From NCBI RefSeq assembly GCF_000017585.1, contig NC_009714.1, positions 744,001-808,000 on the forward strand: a stretch of 64,000 nt of DNA, in the 5' to 3' direction. The DNA is from Campylobacter hominis ATCC BAA-381 (GTDB lineage: Bacteria; Campylobacterota; Campylobacteria; Campylobacterales; Campylobacteraceae). Below the pieces are notes generated by a model. The model saw only the letters and a list, made by a program, of their open reading frames with translations, ran no database searches and had not been told where the DNA came from. Below, piece after piece: positions 27,204 to 36,355 of this stretch. The translations under genes were made by a program, and so were the position numbers. Numbering within the stretch: the stretch's first letter is position 1; each line of letters starts with the position of its first letter.

Positions 27204-27232
27204 TTTAAAACCTATATTTAAGTCTAAAATAT

Positions 27233-27238
27233 TATAAT
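27233..27238 (+). promoter_or_regulatory. -10 box for mqnE
   Basis: TATAAT 31 bases before the mqnE ATG; no -35 match. Confidence 0.5.
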
Positions 27239-27268
27239 AGCAGATATTTTAAAATTTTAAGGTTAAAG

Positions 27269-28330
27269 ATGGGCTTGATAGAAAAGTTAAAAAGCGGTGA
27301 TAGACTGAATTTCAACGATGGCGTGAAAATGTATGATATGGATCTGTTTGAACTAGGCACTTTTGCAAATGCGAAACGGGAAAAGATGCACGGAAAAAAA
27401 GTTTTTTTTAATGTCAATCGCCACATAAATCCTACAAATCTTTGTAGTGATGTTTGCCTGTTTTGCGCATTTTCAGCGCACCGTAAAAACGAAAAAGCTT
27501 ACACTATGAGCCACGAAGAGATAATGTCCATCGTAGATGAGAGCGTAAAACATGGTGTAAAGGAAATTCACATCGTATCGGCGCATAATCCTAATGTAAG
27601 CTGGCAGTGGTATTTGGAAATTTTTAAAATGATAAAAGATAAATATCCGTTTTTACATATCAAAGCGATGACGGCTGCAGAAGTTGATTTTTTGAGTAGA
27701 AAATTCGGCTTTACTTACGAAAAAACTCTTAAACTTATCGAAGAATACGGCGTCGATTCAATGCCTGGAGGAGGCGCTGAAATTTTTGACGAAGAAATTC
27801 GAAAAAAAATCTGTGACGGAAAGGTAAAATCAAACGAGTGGTTTGAAATTCACAAAATTTGGCACAAAATGGGACATAAAAGTAACGCAAATATGCTTTT
27901 CGGGCATATTGAAAAAAGAGAGCATAGAATCGATCATATGCTTCGTTTGCGTGATTTACAGGATGAAACGGGCGGTTTTAATGCGTTTATTCCTTGTGTT
28001 TATCAAATTTATAATAATTTTTTGCATATCGAAAAATCTCCCGGTTCGGTTGAAATTTTAAAAACTTATGCGATAGCGCGTCTGCTTTTGGATAATATCG
28101 CGCATATAAAAGCATATTGGCCGACAACTACGTTAAAGCTTGCAATTACAGCTCAGGAATTCGGTTGCGATGATATGGACGGCACAATTGAAAAAGAGAG
28201 CATTCAAAGCAGTGCAGGAGCAAAAAGTGCAAACGGAACCAGCGCAAATAAATTTATAGAGCTTATTAAAAATGCAGGATTTATTCCTGTTGAGCGCGAT
28301 AGTATGTATAATGAAATCAGGACATTTTGA
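27269..28330 (+). CDS. mqnE: Aminodeoxyfutalosine synthase MqnE (radical SAM)
   Basis: Radical SAM enzyme of the futalosine menaquinone pathway; it joins 3-enolpyruvoylbenzoate-type precursor with SAM to give aminodeoxyfutalosine. The iron-sulfur motif is C59-x3-C63-x2-C66 in NLCSDVCLFCAFSA. HIVSAHNPNVSWQWY, SMPGGGAEIFDEEIR and HIKAYWPTTTLKLA follow the MqnE pattern rather than MqnC. 353 residues. The gene leads a tight plus-strand run with the phosphoribosyltransferase (TGATG overlap). Menaquinone is the electron carrier that FrdC and HydC in this window require. Confidence 0.93.
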   Translation: MGLIEKLKSGDRLNFNDGVKMYDMDLFELGTFANAKREKMHGKKVFFNVNRHINPTNLCSDVCLFCAFSAHRKNEKAYTMSHEEIMSIVDESVKHGVKEIHIVSAHNPNVSWQWYLEIFKMIKDKYPFLHIKAMTAAEVDFLSRKFGFTYEKTLKLIEEYGVDSMPGGGAEIFDEEIRKKICDGKVKSNEWFEIHKIWHKMGHKSNANMLFGHIEKREHRIDHMLRLRDLQDETGGFNAFIPCVYQIYNNFLHIEKSPGSVEILKTYAIARLLLDNIAHIKAYWPTTTLKLAITAQEFGCDDMDGTIEKESIQSSAGAKSANGTSANKFIELIKNAGFIPVERDSMYNEIRTF

Positions 28331-28776
28331 TGAAATTTTATAGTTTTGATGAGTTTAATAAGGATGTGCGTAAAATTTCAACGCAAATAAGAGATGAATT
28401 TTCGCCTGATGCTATCGTTGGAATAGCGCGCGGCGGGCTTAGCTTCGCTCATGCGATTTCAAACGCGCTCCATCTGCGCACAATTTTCAGCATAAATTCC
28501 ATCCATTACAATGAAAATCAAAAACTTGATACCATTGAGGTTTTTAATATTCCGGATTTAACGAAATTCAGAAAAATTTTGCTTGTTGATGATATCGTAG
28601 ATAGCGGCGAAAGTTTAGCTGAGATTATTGAAATTTTAAAGCGGAAATTTCCTGAAACTGCATTTAAAACAGCGGTTATTTTTTATAAATCTCGTGCACT
28701 GGTTAAGCCTGATTTTAAAATTAATAAAACGGATGAGTGGATAAATTTTTTCTGGGAAAATTATGAGTGTGAATGA
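28330..28776 (+). CDS. Phosphoribosyltransferase family protein
   Basis: Purine-type PRTase of 148 residues. The PRPP loop ILLVDDIVDSGES (83-95) and an early VGIARGGLSFA match type I phosphoribosyltransferases such as xanthine-guanine or hypoxanthine PRTases. It shares one base with the mqnE stop (TGATG), so it is translationally coupled. In the futalosine pathway, MqnB or MTA nucleosidase releases adenine or hypoxanthine, so salvage by a nearby PRTase would make sense; that link is an inference. The substrate base cannot be decided. Confidence 0.8.
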   Translation: MKFYSFDEFNKDVRKISTQIRDEFSPDAIVGIARGGLSFAHAISNALHLRTIFSINSIHYNENQKLDTIEVFNIPDLTKFRKILLVDDIVDSGESLAEIIEILKRKFPETAFKTAVIFYKSRALVKPDFKINKTDEWINFFWENYECE

Positions 28777-29933
28777 TGGATAAAAAAGAGCTTTTTGTAA
28801 TGTATTTCTGCGTCGTTCTTACGATGTCGGTTATGTATGCGACGCAACCTTTACAACCGCATTTTGAAGAAATTTTGCAAATCAGCAAATTTCAAGCTTC
28901 TCTTTTTATGACGGCGACTTTGATTCCTTTGGCTTTTGCATCAATTTTTTACGGATTTTTACTTGAAAAAATTACGATTAAAAAGGCTCTTATTGTCGCT
29001 TTTGGCGCTTTTTCGGTGCTGGAGTTTATATTTGCTAGCACTTCAAGTTATACTTTGCTTCTTAGTATTCGTGTTTTACAGGGATTTATCGTGCCTGTGG
29101 CGCTGACAGGAATTGTCAGTTTTATCTCGCAAAACTCATCTTCGAAAAAAATCGCAAGTGCAGTCAGTGCATATGTAGGAATTACTATTTTAGGCGGTTT
29201 TTTTGGCAGACTTTTAAGCGGAATTTGCTCCGATTTATTTGGCTGGAGAGTATTTTTTTATTTTATTTCTCTTATGCTTGCTTTGGCTGTTTTTTTGCTT
29301 TGTCGTATAAAAGGGGATGCGGTTTCCGGATATTCAAAACCGAAATTCAGGACAATTTTACAAATTTTTGAAATTCGTCATAATTTTTATACATATTTAG
29401 CCATTTTTTGCATCTTTTTTGTGTTTCAAGGCGTTTTAAATATTATGCCTTTTGAACTTTTAAGATTGGACGGAAATTTTAGCGGCTCAAAAATCGGTTT
29501 TATGTATTTCGGATATATCATAGGAATTCTGGTTTCATTTAACGCGGCTAAAATTGTCAAATTTTTTGGAAACGAAATAAAAGCCATAATGGTCGGCGCG
29601 ATAATTTTTACTGTTTCGATTCAAATTTTACGCATTGAAAATTACGGCGTAATTTTTACTGGAATGCTTATTTTTTGCCTTGGCAGTTTTATCGCACATT
29701 CCGTTGCAAACGGCTTTATAAATAAACGAGCGCTATCTCATAAGGCGATTTGCAATGGACTTTATATAAGTTTTTATTATGCAGGCGGCGCACTTGGAAC
29801 ATTTGTGCCTGGATTTTTTTATGGAATCGGCGGTTGGGGATTATTTTTGAGTGTATTAACTGTCGTACTGTTTTGCGCTATATTTTGTATTTATAAGTTG
29901 AAAAAATATGAAAAACGAGAAATTTTATCATAA
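28773..29933 (+). CDS. Major facilitator superfamily transporter
   Basis: A 386-residue protein with 12 hydrophobic segments. MYATQPLQPHFEEIL after helix 1 and LQGFIVPVALTGIVSF, GGFFGRLLSGICSDLFGWR in the second half resemble the DHA1/YnfM group, which exports drugs or small molecules. The start is ATG 28773 or the immediately following ATG 28776; both overlap the PRTase stop. No ligand is indicated. Confidence 0.8.
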   Translation: MMDKKELFVMYFCVVLTMSVMYATQPLQPHFEEILQISKFQASLFMTATLIPLAFASIFYGFLLEKITIKKALIVAFGAFSVLEFIFASTSSYTLLLSIRVLQGFIVPVALTGIVSFISQNSSSKKIASAVSAYVGITILGGFFGRLLSGICSDLFGWRVFFYFISLMLALAVFLLCRIKGDAVSGYSKPKFRTILQIFEIRHNFYTYLAIFCIFFVFQGVLNIMPFELLRLDGNFSGSKIGFMYFGYIIGILVSFNAAKIVKFFGNEIKAIMVGAIIFTVSIQILRIENYGVIFTGMLIFCLGSFIAHSVANGFINKRALSHKAICNGLYISFYYAGGALGTFVPGFFYGIGGWGLFLSVLTVVLFCAIFCIYKLKKYEKREILS

Positions 29934-31122
29934 TGAATATATAGTTTTACCGATTTTGTGCGCTTTTGAAGCTTTATTTCTGATATATGCGATCAGTAAT
30001 CTCAGCATCAGTTTTTATGAGGCTGAAATTTTTTATGAAAGCGATTCTTTGGTAGGCATTATAACAAGGGCTTTTACAAAACTTTTTGGACAAAATGATT
30101 ATGCAGTTAGAGCACCTTTTATAATTTTGCATTTTATAAATTGTATTTTACTTTATAAAGTGAGTAAATATTTGCTAAAACGCCGTTTTGATCGCGTTAT
30201 CAGTGTAATGCTTTATATGATTTTACCAGGAACATTAGCCAGTTCGATTTTGGTAAATATGGCAGGAATCATTATATTTTTTACACTTTTACTTATATTT
30301 TTTGAAGAAAAAAATTTAAAAATTCCATTTTATATAATACTTTTTATAACGGCATTTATAGATAAAAGCTTTTTTATTTTATATTTTTGCTTTTTTATTT
30401 ATGCATTTTTCTATAAAAAAACTTTTATGGCAATAGTTTCAATAGGGCTTTTTGCGTTTATGATTTCTTTTTATAATTTGGGATTTGAAGGAAAACCGAA
30501 AGACTATTTTTTGGATACTTTAGGCGTTTTTGCAGCGACTTTTTCGCCTATAGTATTTTTGTTTTTTGTCTATACGATCTATAGAATTTGGTTGAAAGAC
30601 AGTAAAAATTTATTGTTTTTTATAGCTACTACGACATTCTGCGCGACTCTTCTTCTATCTATTCGTCAAAAAACAGCTCTTGAAATGATTTTGCCATATT
30701 GCATTATTTCTACACCTTTGATTATTCGCGCGTTTTTTAATTCTTATCGCGTGCGGCTTCCTGTATTTCGCAAAGCACACAAATTTTTTGCTATTTTGGC
30801 TTTATCGGTACTGCTTATCAGCTCTGCTCTTATAATTTTCAATCAATCATTATATATGATATTTTTTTCGCAAAAGCCGCAAAAACATTTTATTTATAAA
30901 TATGATGTTGCAAAAGATTTGGCAAAATCCTTGCAAGATATAAACGTAAATTGCGTAAATTCGGGCGATGAGGAATTAAATTTAAGGCTTAAATTTTACG
31001 GTATAAACAAATGTGAAAAAGTTGAAATTTCACAAAAATTTATAGAGAATTTTGATAAAACAATTGAAATTTCAAAATATAATGTGCGAATTGCAAAATT
31101 TTATGTTAAAATGATAAAATAA
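29908..31122 (+). CDS. Multi-spanning membrane protein, GT-C/GT39-like
   Basis: 404 residues with about ten hydrophobic helices. After the first helix comes a loop with acidic residues (FYEAEIFYESD, about 37-47) and then a second loop RAPFIILHF. This resembles the acidic first extracytoplasmic loop of GT-C glycosyltransferases such as the GT39/ArnT group. The C-terminal 70 residues form a soluble domain. It overlaps the MFS gene by 26 bases, so the two are co-expressed. The lipid-linked sugar substrate is unknown. Confidence 0.65.
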   Translation: MKNEKFYHNEYIVLPILCAFEALFLIYAISNLSISFYEAEIFYESDSLVGIITRAFTKLFGQNDYAVRAPFIILHFINCILLYKVSKYLLKRRFDRVISVMLYMILPGTLASSILVNMAGIIIFFTLLLIFFEEKNLKIPFYIILFITAFIDKSFFILYFCFFIYAFFYKKTFMAIVSIGLFAFMISFYNLGFEGKPKDYFLDTLGVFAATFSPIVFLFFVYTIYRIWLKDSKNLLFFIATTTFCATLLLSIRQKTALEMILPYCIISTPLIIRAFFNSYRVRLPVFRKAHKFFAILALSVLLISSALIIFNQSLYMIFFSQKPQKHFIYKYDVAKDLAKSLQDINVNCVNSGDEELNLRLKFYGINKCEKVEISQKFIENFDKTIEISKYNVRIAKFYVKMIK

Positions 31123-31145
31123 ATTTTATAAGTAAGGTTTAAAAA

Positions 31146-31844
31146 ATGAAAAAAGCTTTTACAATGATTGAACTTATATTTATCATCGTGGTAGTCGGAA
31201 TTTTAGCAGCTGTTGCGATTCCTAGGATTGATCGCGATAATTTGATTGAACTTGTCGATCAGGTTACTACACATATACGATATACTCAACAACTTGCAAT
31301 GATGGATAATGTATATGACGGCTCTGATGAACATTGGTATAGAGGGTATTGGAGAATTCAGTTTAGCGACTCGGCAGATGGTGGGGATGGCTGGAAATAT
31401 TCTGTTTATAAAGATTTACCTGGTTATAGCGGAAATTTAAATAGCGAAAGAGAAGTTGCTCGCGATCCGCAAAATGAACAAAGATTTCTTACTTCAGGAG
31501 CAAGCGGTTTTTCGGCAAATACAGATTCAAAGAAAATGAATAAAAAATTAAATCTAAAAAATACCTATGATATACAAAAAATAGATTTTGATAAAAACTG
31601 TGGAGGTCAAACTATTGCATTTGACAGTAAAGGTCGTCCGCACGGTGCGCCGCAAAATGCAAAGAATCCTTACGATAAGGTGTTACATACACCATGTATA
31701 ATAACTTTTACAGATTCGGGCGGCAGATCTATACAGATTGCAGTTCAGCCTGAAACAGGTTTTATCAGCGATAACCGTGCAGAAGCAATTGAAAAAAATT
31801 GGAAAGCCGGAAACTTTAAAAAATTTGATAATAAAGAATTTTAA
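31146..31844 (+). CDS. Type II secretion / competence pseudopilin
   Basis: Type IV pilin-like protein of 232 residues. The N terminus MKKAFTMIELIFIIVVVGILAAVAIPR has a short basic leader, a prepilin peptidase site after A4 (A|FTMIE, with alanine in place of the usual glycine), glutamate at +5 and one hydrophobic helix. The soluble domain is unusually large and Gly/Asp/Asn-rich, with cysteines around CGG and TPCIITF. It stands without secretin or ATPase genes, so the assembly machine is elsewhere; in Campylobacter such pseudopilins serve DNA uptake. ATG after TAAGG. Its stop overlaps the convergent GNAT gene by four bases. Confidence 0.8.
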   Translation: MKKAFTMIELIFIIVVVGILAAVAIPRIDRDNLIELVDQVTTHIRYTQQLAMMDNVYDGSDEHWYRGYWRIQFSDSADGGDGWKYSVYKDLPGYSGNLNSEREVARDPQNEQRFLTSGASGFSANTDSKKMNKKLNLKNTYDIQKIDFDKNCGGQTIAFDSKGRPHGAPQNAKNPYDKVLHTPCIITFTDSGGRSIQIAVQPETGFISDNRAEAIEKNWKAGNFKKFDNKEF

Positions 31845-32389
31845 TTTATTTTTTTCAAATAAAAATATAAGTGAGAATATAAAATTTTATTTTTTGAAAA
31901 TTTAAAACCTAATTTATCATAAACCGCTTGTGCTGTTTTATTATTTTGTTCTACTAAAAGCGAAAGTGGTTTATGTCTTTTTACAGCAATCTCAAATGCG
32001 AAATTTATAAGTTCTTTTGCAATGCCACGTCCGCGAAATCTTTCGTCTACAGCAAGCGAATCCAAATAAACATCGCTACTGTCGCATTCCGGAATAATTT
32101 TATATTTCAGACCAAGTTTTTGTATATTTTCATTTAATGTGCTATCCAACGATTTAATTTCATTGCCGTCATAAATGACGATGGCTCCAACTATTTCGTT
32201 ATTCTTCACATATACGTAAGTGTTTTCAAAACTTAAACGATTTTTTTGCATTTTAAAAAAATCTTCATATACTAAAAAAGCGCTTTTAAGATCTTTTTGT
32301 CCAGTGAGATCATATATCATATCGTCCATTGCCAAATACAAAAGTTTTGTTGCGGCTTTTGCGTCTTCTATTTTTGCTTGTCGTATCAT
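31841..32389 (-). CDS. GNAT-family N-acetyltransferase
   Basis: 182 residues with the acetyl-CoA site SLAVDERFRGRGIAKELINFAF (motif A, R-x-x-G-x-G) and the following AQAVYDKLGFK. Typical bacterial GNAT. The target amine (protein, small molecule or antibiotic) cannot be read. Convergent with the pseudopilin gene. Confidence 0.85.
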   Translation of the reverse strand: MIRQAKIEDAKAATKLLYLAMDDMIYDLTGQKDLKSAFLVYEDFFKMQKNRLSFENTYVYVKNNEIVGAIVIYDGNEIKSLDSTLNENIQKLGLKYKIIPECDSSDVYLDSLAVDERFRGRGIAKELINFAFEIAVKRHKPLSLLVEQNNKTAQAVYDKLGFKFSKNKILYSHLYFYLKKIN

Positions 32390-32580
32390 TCAAGACTCCA
32401 AATTTATAAAATTTTTCGGGTATTTTATCACAATAAACGTAAAGTTTTTTAAAAGTTTGCTTAAATATCGCATTATGTGAATTAAAAATTCATAAATTTA
32501 AAAAAATCGGTGTTTATTATAAAAATTAAATTTATGTTTTTTTTGATATGCAAAATATTTTTTAATTGAAATTTAGAGAT

Positions 32581-33225
32581 TTATCTGATTTTTATTAGCT
32601 TTTTGTCAACCAAGCGATAAACGCTGGAGCATTTTTGTGCCAAATTTTCATCATGAGTAACTAAAATCAAACCGCCATCTTTTTTGTTGATATAATCGAA
32701 CAATACGTCAAATACATCATTTGCAGTATCCTTATCAAGATTTCCGGTCGGTTCGTCCGCAAAAATTATATTTGGGTTTTTGTGAAGCACTCTTGCGATT
32801 GATATGCGTTGTTGTTGTCCGCCTGAAAGTTCGCCGATTTTTTGCTTTAAAATTTGTGAAATTTGAAGTTTATCCAAAATTTCATTATCAATTTTTTTAT
32901 TTACAAGTTTTGCAGCCAACTCTATGTTTTCGTAGGCGGAAAAACCTTTAAATAAGTAATGTGATTGAAAAATTATACCAAAATCATTTCTTCTGATTTT
33001 AAGGCGTTCATCAGAACTGAGTGAATATATTTCGCGTTCATTATAAAAAACTTCGCCTGAGTTCGGTTTTAAAAGTGTAGATAAAATATGAAGCATAGTC
33101 GATTTTCCACAACCGCTGACGCCAAGAATTGCTATACTTTCGCGGTTGTGAAGAGTGATATTTATATTTTCAAAGAGCGTATATTCAAACGCATGGGTTA
33201 AATTTACGCCCCTTAAAAGTTCCAT
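32581..33225 (-). CDS. lolD: LolD-like ABC transporter ATPase
   Basis: ABC ATPase of 214 residues. Walker A GVSGCGKST, signature ELSGGQQQRISIAR and Walker B IIFADEPTGNLD are complete. The LolD/MacB/FtsE group has this layout and length, LolD driving release of lipoproteins from the inner membrane. It follows tsf by two bases; I recall the same ABC gene after tsf in C. jejuni. No LolC/E permease is adjacent, so the exact partner is unproven. Confidence 0.75.
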   Translation of the reverse strand: MELLRGVNLTHAFEYTLFENINITLHNRESIAILGVSGCGKSTMLHILSTLLKPNSGEVFYNEREIYSLSSDERLKIRRNDFGIIFQSHYLFKGFSAYENIELAAKLVNKKIDNEILDKLQISQILKQKIGELSGGQQQRISIARVLHKNPNIIFADEPTGNLDKDTANDVFDVLFDYINKKDGGLILVTHDENLAQKCSSVYRLVDKKLIKIR

Positions 33226-33227
33226 TT

Positions 33228-34286
33228 CTAGCCTATTTGAGCAGCGACTTCAGCTGCGAAATCCTCTGACTTTTTCTCCAAACCTTCTCCTACTTCATAA
33301 CGGATATAATTTGTAATAGTGATTTTACCGCCAAATTCTTTGCTTTTTTCATCAATAACCTGTTCAATTGTCTTTTTATCGTCCATTACAAAAAATTGTC
33401 CTAGAAGTGTAAGACGTTGATCAAGTAAGGTATTATCCGCCAAAAATCTTTCCAGTTTTCCAGGTATTATTTTATCCCAAATTTTTTCAGGCTTGCCTTC
33501 TTTTTTTAGTTCGGCTCTAATTTTTTCTTTTTCTTTTTCGATTATTTCATCGCTTATTTGAGCTCTGCTTGCAAATTCAGGTATATGATTTAGCGGTTTT
33601 CCAAGTCGTTTTAATTCTTCATTTTCTTTTTCAAGTTCAGCTTTTAGCGCGGTCAGCTCGCTTTTTAAAAAATCAGGATTAAATTCTTTGTAGCTGATTA
33701 CGCTTGGTTTCATTGCTGCTGCATGCATGCAAAGTTGATATATAAAATCAGCCGCTTTTTTACGATCGACATTTTCGCAAGTCGCACTTATTATAACGCC
33801 TACGCGTGAGTTCGAGTGTAAATATCCATTTAACACTCCGCCGTTTGCATTTATTGTATTAAATCTGCGAACTACTAAATTTTCACCTATTGTCGCTATT
33901 TGATTTGTAATAAAATCGCTGAATTTTTCACCGTTTATCAGGCTGTTGTTTAAAGCTTCTACATTTGTTATATTGCTATCTTGAATATGTTTTGTAGTGT
34001 TGTTTACAAAATTTATAAATTTATCATTTTTGGCTACAAAATCCGTTTCAGAGTTTATTTCGCTGATTGTAGCTTTGCTGAAATCTGAATTAACTAAAAC
34101 ACAAACTAAACCTTCACTAGCTAATCTGTCCGCTTTTTTAGCAGCTTTACCAAGTCCTTTTTCGTGTAAAACTTTAATCGCTTGCTCCATATCTCCATTA
34201 GCTTCAACAAGGGCTTTTTTGCAATCCATCATTCCAGCTCCGGTTGATTCCCGAAGATCTTTTACCATTTTTGCTGTTATTTGCAT
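33228..34286 (-). CDS. tsf: Elongation factor Ts
   Basis: Nucleotide exchange factor for EF-Tu. AKMVKDLRESTGAGMMDCKKAL at the N terminus (UBA-type domain), NSETDFVAKNDKF in the core and a long C-terminal part are all typical. 352 residues, longer than E. coli's 283, as usual for epsilonproteobacteria. It shares its first base with the last base of the rpsB stop. Confidence 0.97.
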   Translation of the reverse strand: MQITAKMVKDLRESTGAGMMDCKKALVEANGDMEQAIKVLHEKGLGKAAKKADRLASEGLVCVLVNSDFSKATISEINSETDFVAKNDKFINFVNNTTKHIQDSNITNVEALNNSLINGEKFSDFITNQIATIGENLVVRRFNTINANGGVLNGYLHSNSRVGVIISATCENVDRKKAADFIYQLCMHAAAMKPSVISYKEFNPDFLKSELTALKAELEKENEELKRLGKPLNHIPEFASRAQISDEIIEKEKEKIRAELKKEGKPEKIWDKIIPGKLERFLADNTLLDQRLTLLGQFFVMDDKKTIEQVIDEKSKEFGGKITITNYIRYEVGEGLEKKSEDFAAEVAAQIG

Positions 34287-35089
34287 TATTCTTTATCCTC
34301 CGGAATTTCGAAATCTTCTTCGTTCATTGCCTCGTCTAAAATGTCGTCTTTTTCTTCTTGTGAAACTTCATCCTGTTCTTTATTTTGAATTTCTTCTTCA
34401 CTATCTTGATCTCTTAATGCTTTTCCTTCATTTATAGCTTCAGACATTTCTTGACAGAAGAGTTGAATTGAACGAATCGCATCATCATTACCTGGAATAG
34501 GGAAATCTACAACATCAGGATCACAATTTGTATCAAGTGGTGCTATTACAGGCATACCTAGACGATTTGCTTCTTTTACGGCAATTTTTTCTTTTACGCA
34601 GTCTATCACAAAAACCATATCAGGCAAGTTTTTCATATTACGAATTCCACCAAGATAAAGCTCTAATTTTGCTTTTTTGCTTTTTAACATTCCTGCTTCT
34701 TTTTTTGTTAAAAGATCCATTGAACCGTCTGTTTCCATTTGTTCTATAACTTCAAGTTTTCTGATTGATTGTTTTATTGTGTCGAAATTTGTAAGCATTC
34801 CACCAAGCCATCTGTGATTTACATAAGGCATTTCGCATTTTTCTGCAAACTCTTTTATAGCTGCACCAGCTTGTTTTTTCGTTCCTACAAAAAGTATTGT
34901 TTTACCTTCAGCGGCCGCATCGCGAACGATATTGTAAGTATATCGAAAATAGCGGATTGTTTTTTGCAAATCTATAATATAGATACCTTTTCTCTCGCCA
35001 AAAATAAATTTCTTCATTTTTGGATTCCATCTGCGAGTTTGGTGGCCAAAATGCACACCGCATTCCAATAAATCTCTCATTGTTACCAT
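34286..35089 (-). CDS. rpsB: 30S ribosomal protein S2
   Basis: [22 protein letters not shown] opens the S2 family; the core follows with [19 protein letters not shown] and [29 protein letters not shown]. The last 40 residues are strongly acidic (runs of D and E), which is common in this group. 267 residues. The leader upstream carries a promoter and repeats (see separate entry). Confidence 0.97.
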   Translation of the reverse strand: MVTMRDLLECGVHFGHQTRRWNPKMKKFIFGERKGIYIIDLQKTIRYFRYTYNIVRDAAAEGKTILFVGTKKQAGAAIKEFAEKCEMPYVNHRWLGGMLTNFDTIKQSIRKLEVIEQMETDGSMDLLTKKEAGMLKSKKAKLELYLGGIRNMKNLPDMVFVIDCVKEKIAVKEANRLGMPVIAPLDTNCDPDVVDFPIPGNDDAIRSIQLFCQEMSEAINEGKALRDQDSEEEIQNKEQDEVSQEEKDDILDEAMNEEDFEIPEDKE

Positions 35090-35225
35090 GAGTTTCTCCT
35101 TATGGGCGTTAGCCCGAAATTTAGTTTAATTCCTCCGCATACATTAACGAAATTTTTTTATAAAATTTAAAAATTTCGCAACCGAAATTTAGGATTTATG
35201 CGTGTGAAATAAAGTGTGGATTATA
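35090..35225 (-). promoter_or_regulatory. rpsB-tsf leader with promoter, hairpins and SD
   Basis: On the minus strand the -10 box TATAAT lies at 35220-35225, next to the end of the acyltransferase gene. The leader then shows AAATTTCG-gttg-CGAAATTT (35190-35171), two more copies of AAATTTCG (35155-35148 and 35122-35115), a GC-rich stem GGGC-taac-GCCC (35115-35104), and AAGGAG seven bases before ATG. One CGAAATTT could pair with any of the three AAATTTCG copies, a layout that allows alternative folds. Ribosomal protein S2 represses rpsB-tsf in E. coli through a leader; whether this one acts similarly is inference. Confidence 0.45.
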
Positions 35226-35236
35226 TCTTTTTTTGA

Positions 35237-36277
35237 CTAAATTTCAGCTTTAAAAATTTTAAACAGAATTTGGCGAATCATATCCGTAAAAAATCCTAAA
35301 AAGAAAACGATAAAAACAGATCTGAAAAGATACAAAATGCTGTCATCTCTGCCCCAAAAATCGTTCGTATGCAAAATTTCACCGTATAAAAACGGTTTAA
35401 ATAAAAATGCCTCTTGGAAAAGATAAATTCCAAAAACGGCGGAACTGAAAAACATAATTGTTTTTGTTGTTTTTTCACTAAAAATTATTCCTTTTACGCT
35501 TAAAAATATTGCAATGCTGGCAATTAGCGCAAGAGGAGCTGTATATTCGCATTTGTTTACAATAAATTTATCTATAAACCACGAAATATCTCTAATATAA
35601 AAACATCCCCAAAGTGCAAACGTTGCAAGCAGATATATGCCGACACTTTGCCATTTTTTATAACGAGGTGCATTCAGGCTTAAATATCCGCCGACGAAGT
35701 ATAAGCATATAAACCATATCAGATTATATCCACCTACAAGTTGCGTAATTTCATCAACATTGAAGCGTTTTGCGGCATATGAAAATATAAAAACACCGAT
35801 AAGAATGCAGTTCAGTTGTCTTTTACTTGAATTTAGTAAAATTAAATTTAAAAGCGGTGAAATTAAAAACAGAAGTGCATAGCTTGTAAAAAACCAATAT
35901 CTGTTGCTTGTAATCGGAAAAAATGTAACTAAAAAATCATAAAATTTAAGATCGGCTCCAAAATAAAAAACAGCCACCGCTTCCAAGAAAAATCCATAAA
36001 ACAGGACGCTAAACCAAAGCGGAATAAGTTTTGCGGGACGGAATTTCGAATGTATCATAAAAAATCCGGTAATTATTACAAAAATATTTACGGCAATCAT
36101 AAAAAAAGCATATAAAAGGCGCAATATAGAGAGTTCAAAATCGCTTGCGGCATGTCCTAAAAATCCTCCGAAATTTAACATATGAACGCAAGTTATTAGA
36201 AAAATCGCAAAAATTCTAAGCAGCTCAATTCCGCCTTCACGTTGCTTTTTGGCTTTCGGTGTTGTTTCGGTCTGCAT
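35237..36277 (-). CDS. Acyltransferase family 3 membrane protein
   Basis: About ten membrane helices in 346 residues. REGGIELLRIFAIFLITCVHML at the N terminus contains the Arg and His of the acyltransferase 3 family, whose members O-acetylate or otherwise acylate surface sugars or peptidoglycan-linked glycans. The next motif, a second loop with WFFTSYALLFLISPLLN, also fits. Surface modification is likely but the substrate is not known. It stands alone. Confidence 0.8.
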   Translation of the reverse strand: MQTETTPKAKKQREGGIELLRIFAIFLITCVHMLNFGGFLGHAASDFELSILRLLYAFFMIAVNIFVIITGFFMIHSKFRPAKLIPLWFSVLFYGFFLEAVAVFYFGADLKFYDFLVTFFPITSNRYWFFTSYALLFLISPLLNLILLNSSKRQLNCILIGVFIFSYAAKRFNVDEITQLVGGYNLIWFICLYFVGGYLSLNAPRYKKWQSVGIYLLATFALWGCFYIRDISWFIDKFIVNKCEYTAPLALIASIAIFLSVKGIIFSEKTTKTIMFFSSAVFGIYLFQEAFLFKPFLYGEILHTNDFWGRDDSILYLFRSVFIVFFLGFFTDMIRQILFKIFKAEI

Positions 36278-36355
36278 ATTTTTCCTTATTTTATAATTTA
36301 TTTAAATTTTTAAGAAATATTTTAAATTTTGTATTTTTACTTGTTTTTTAAAATT

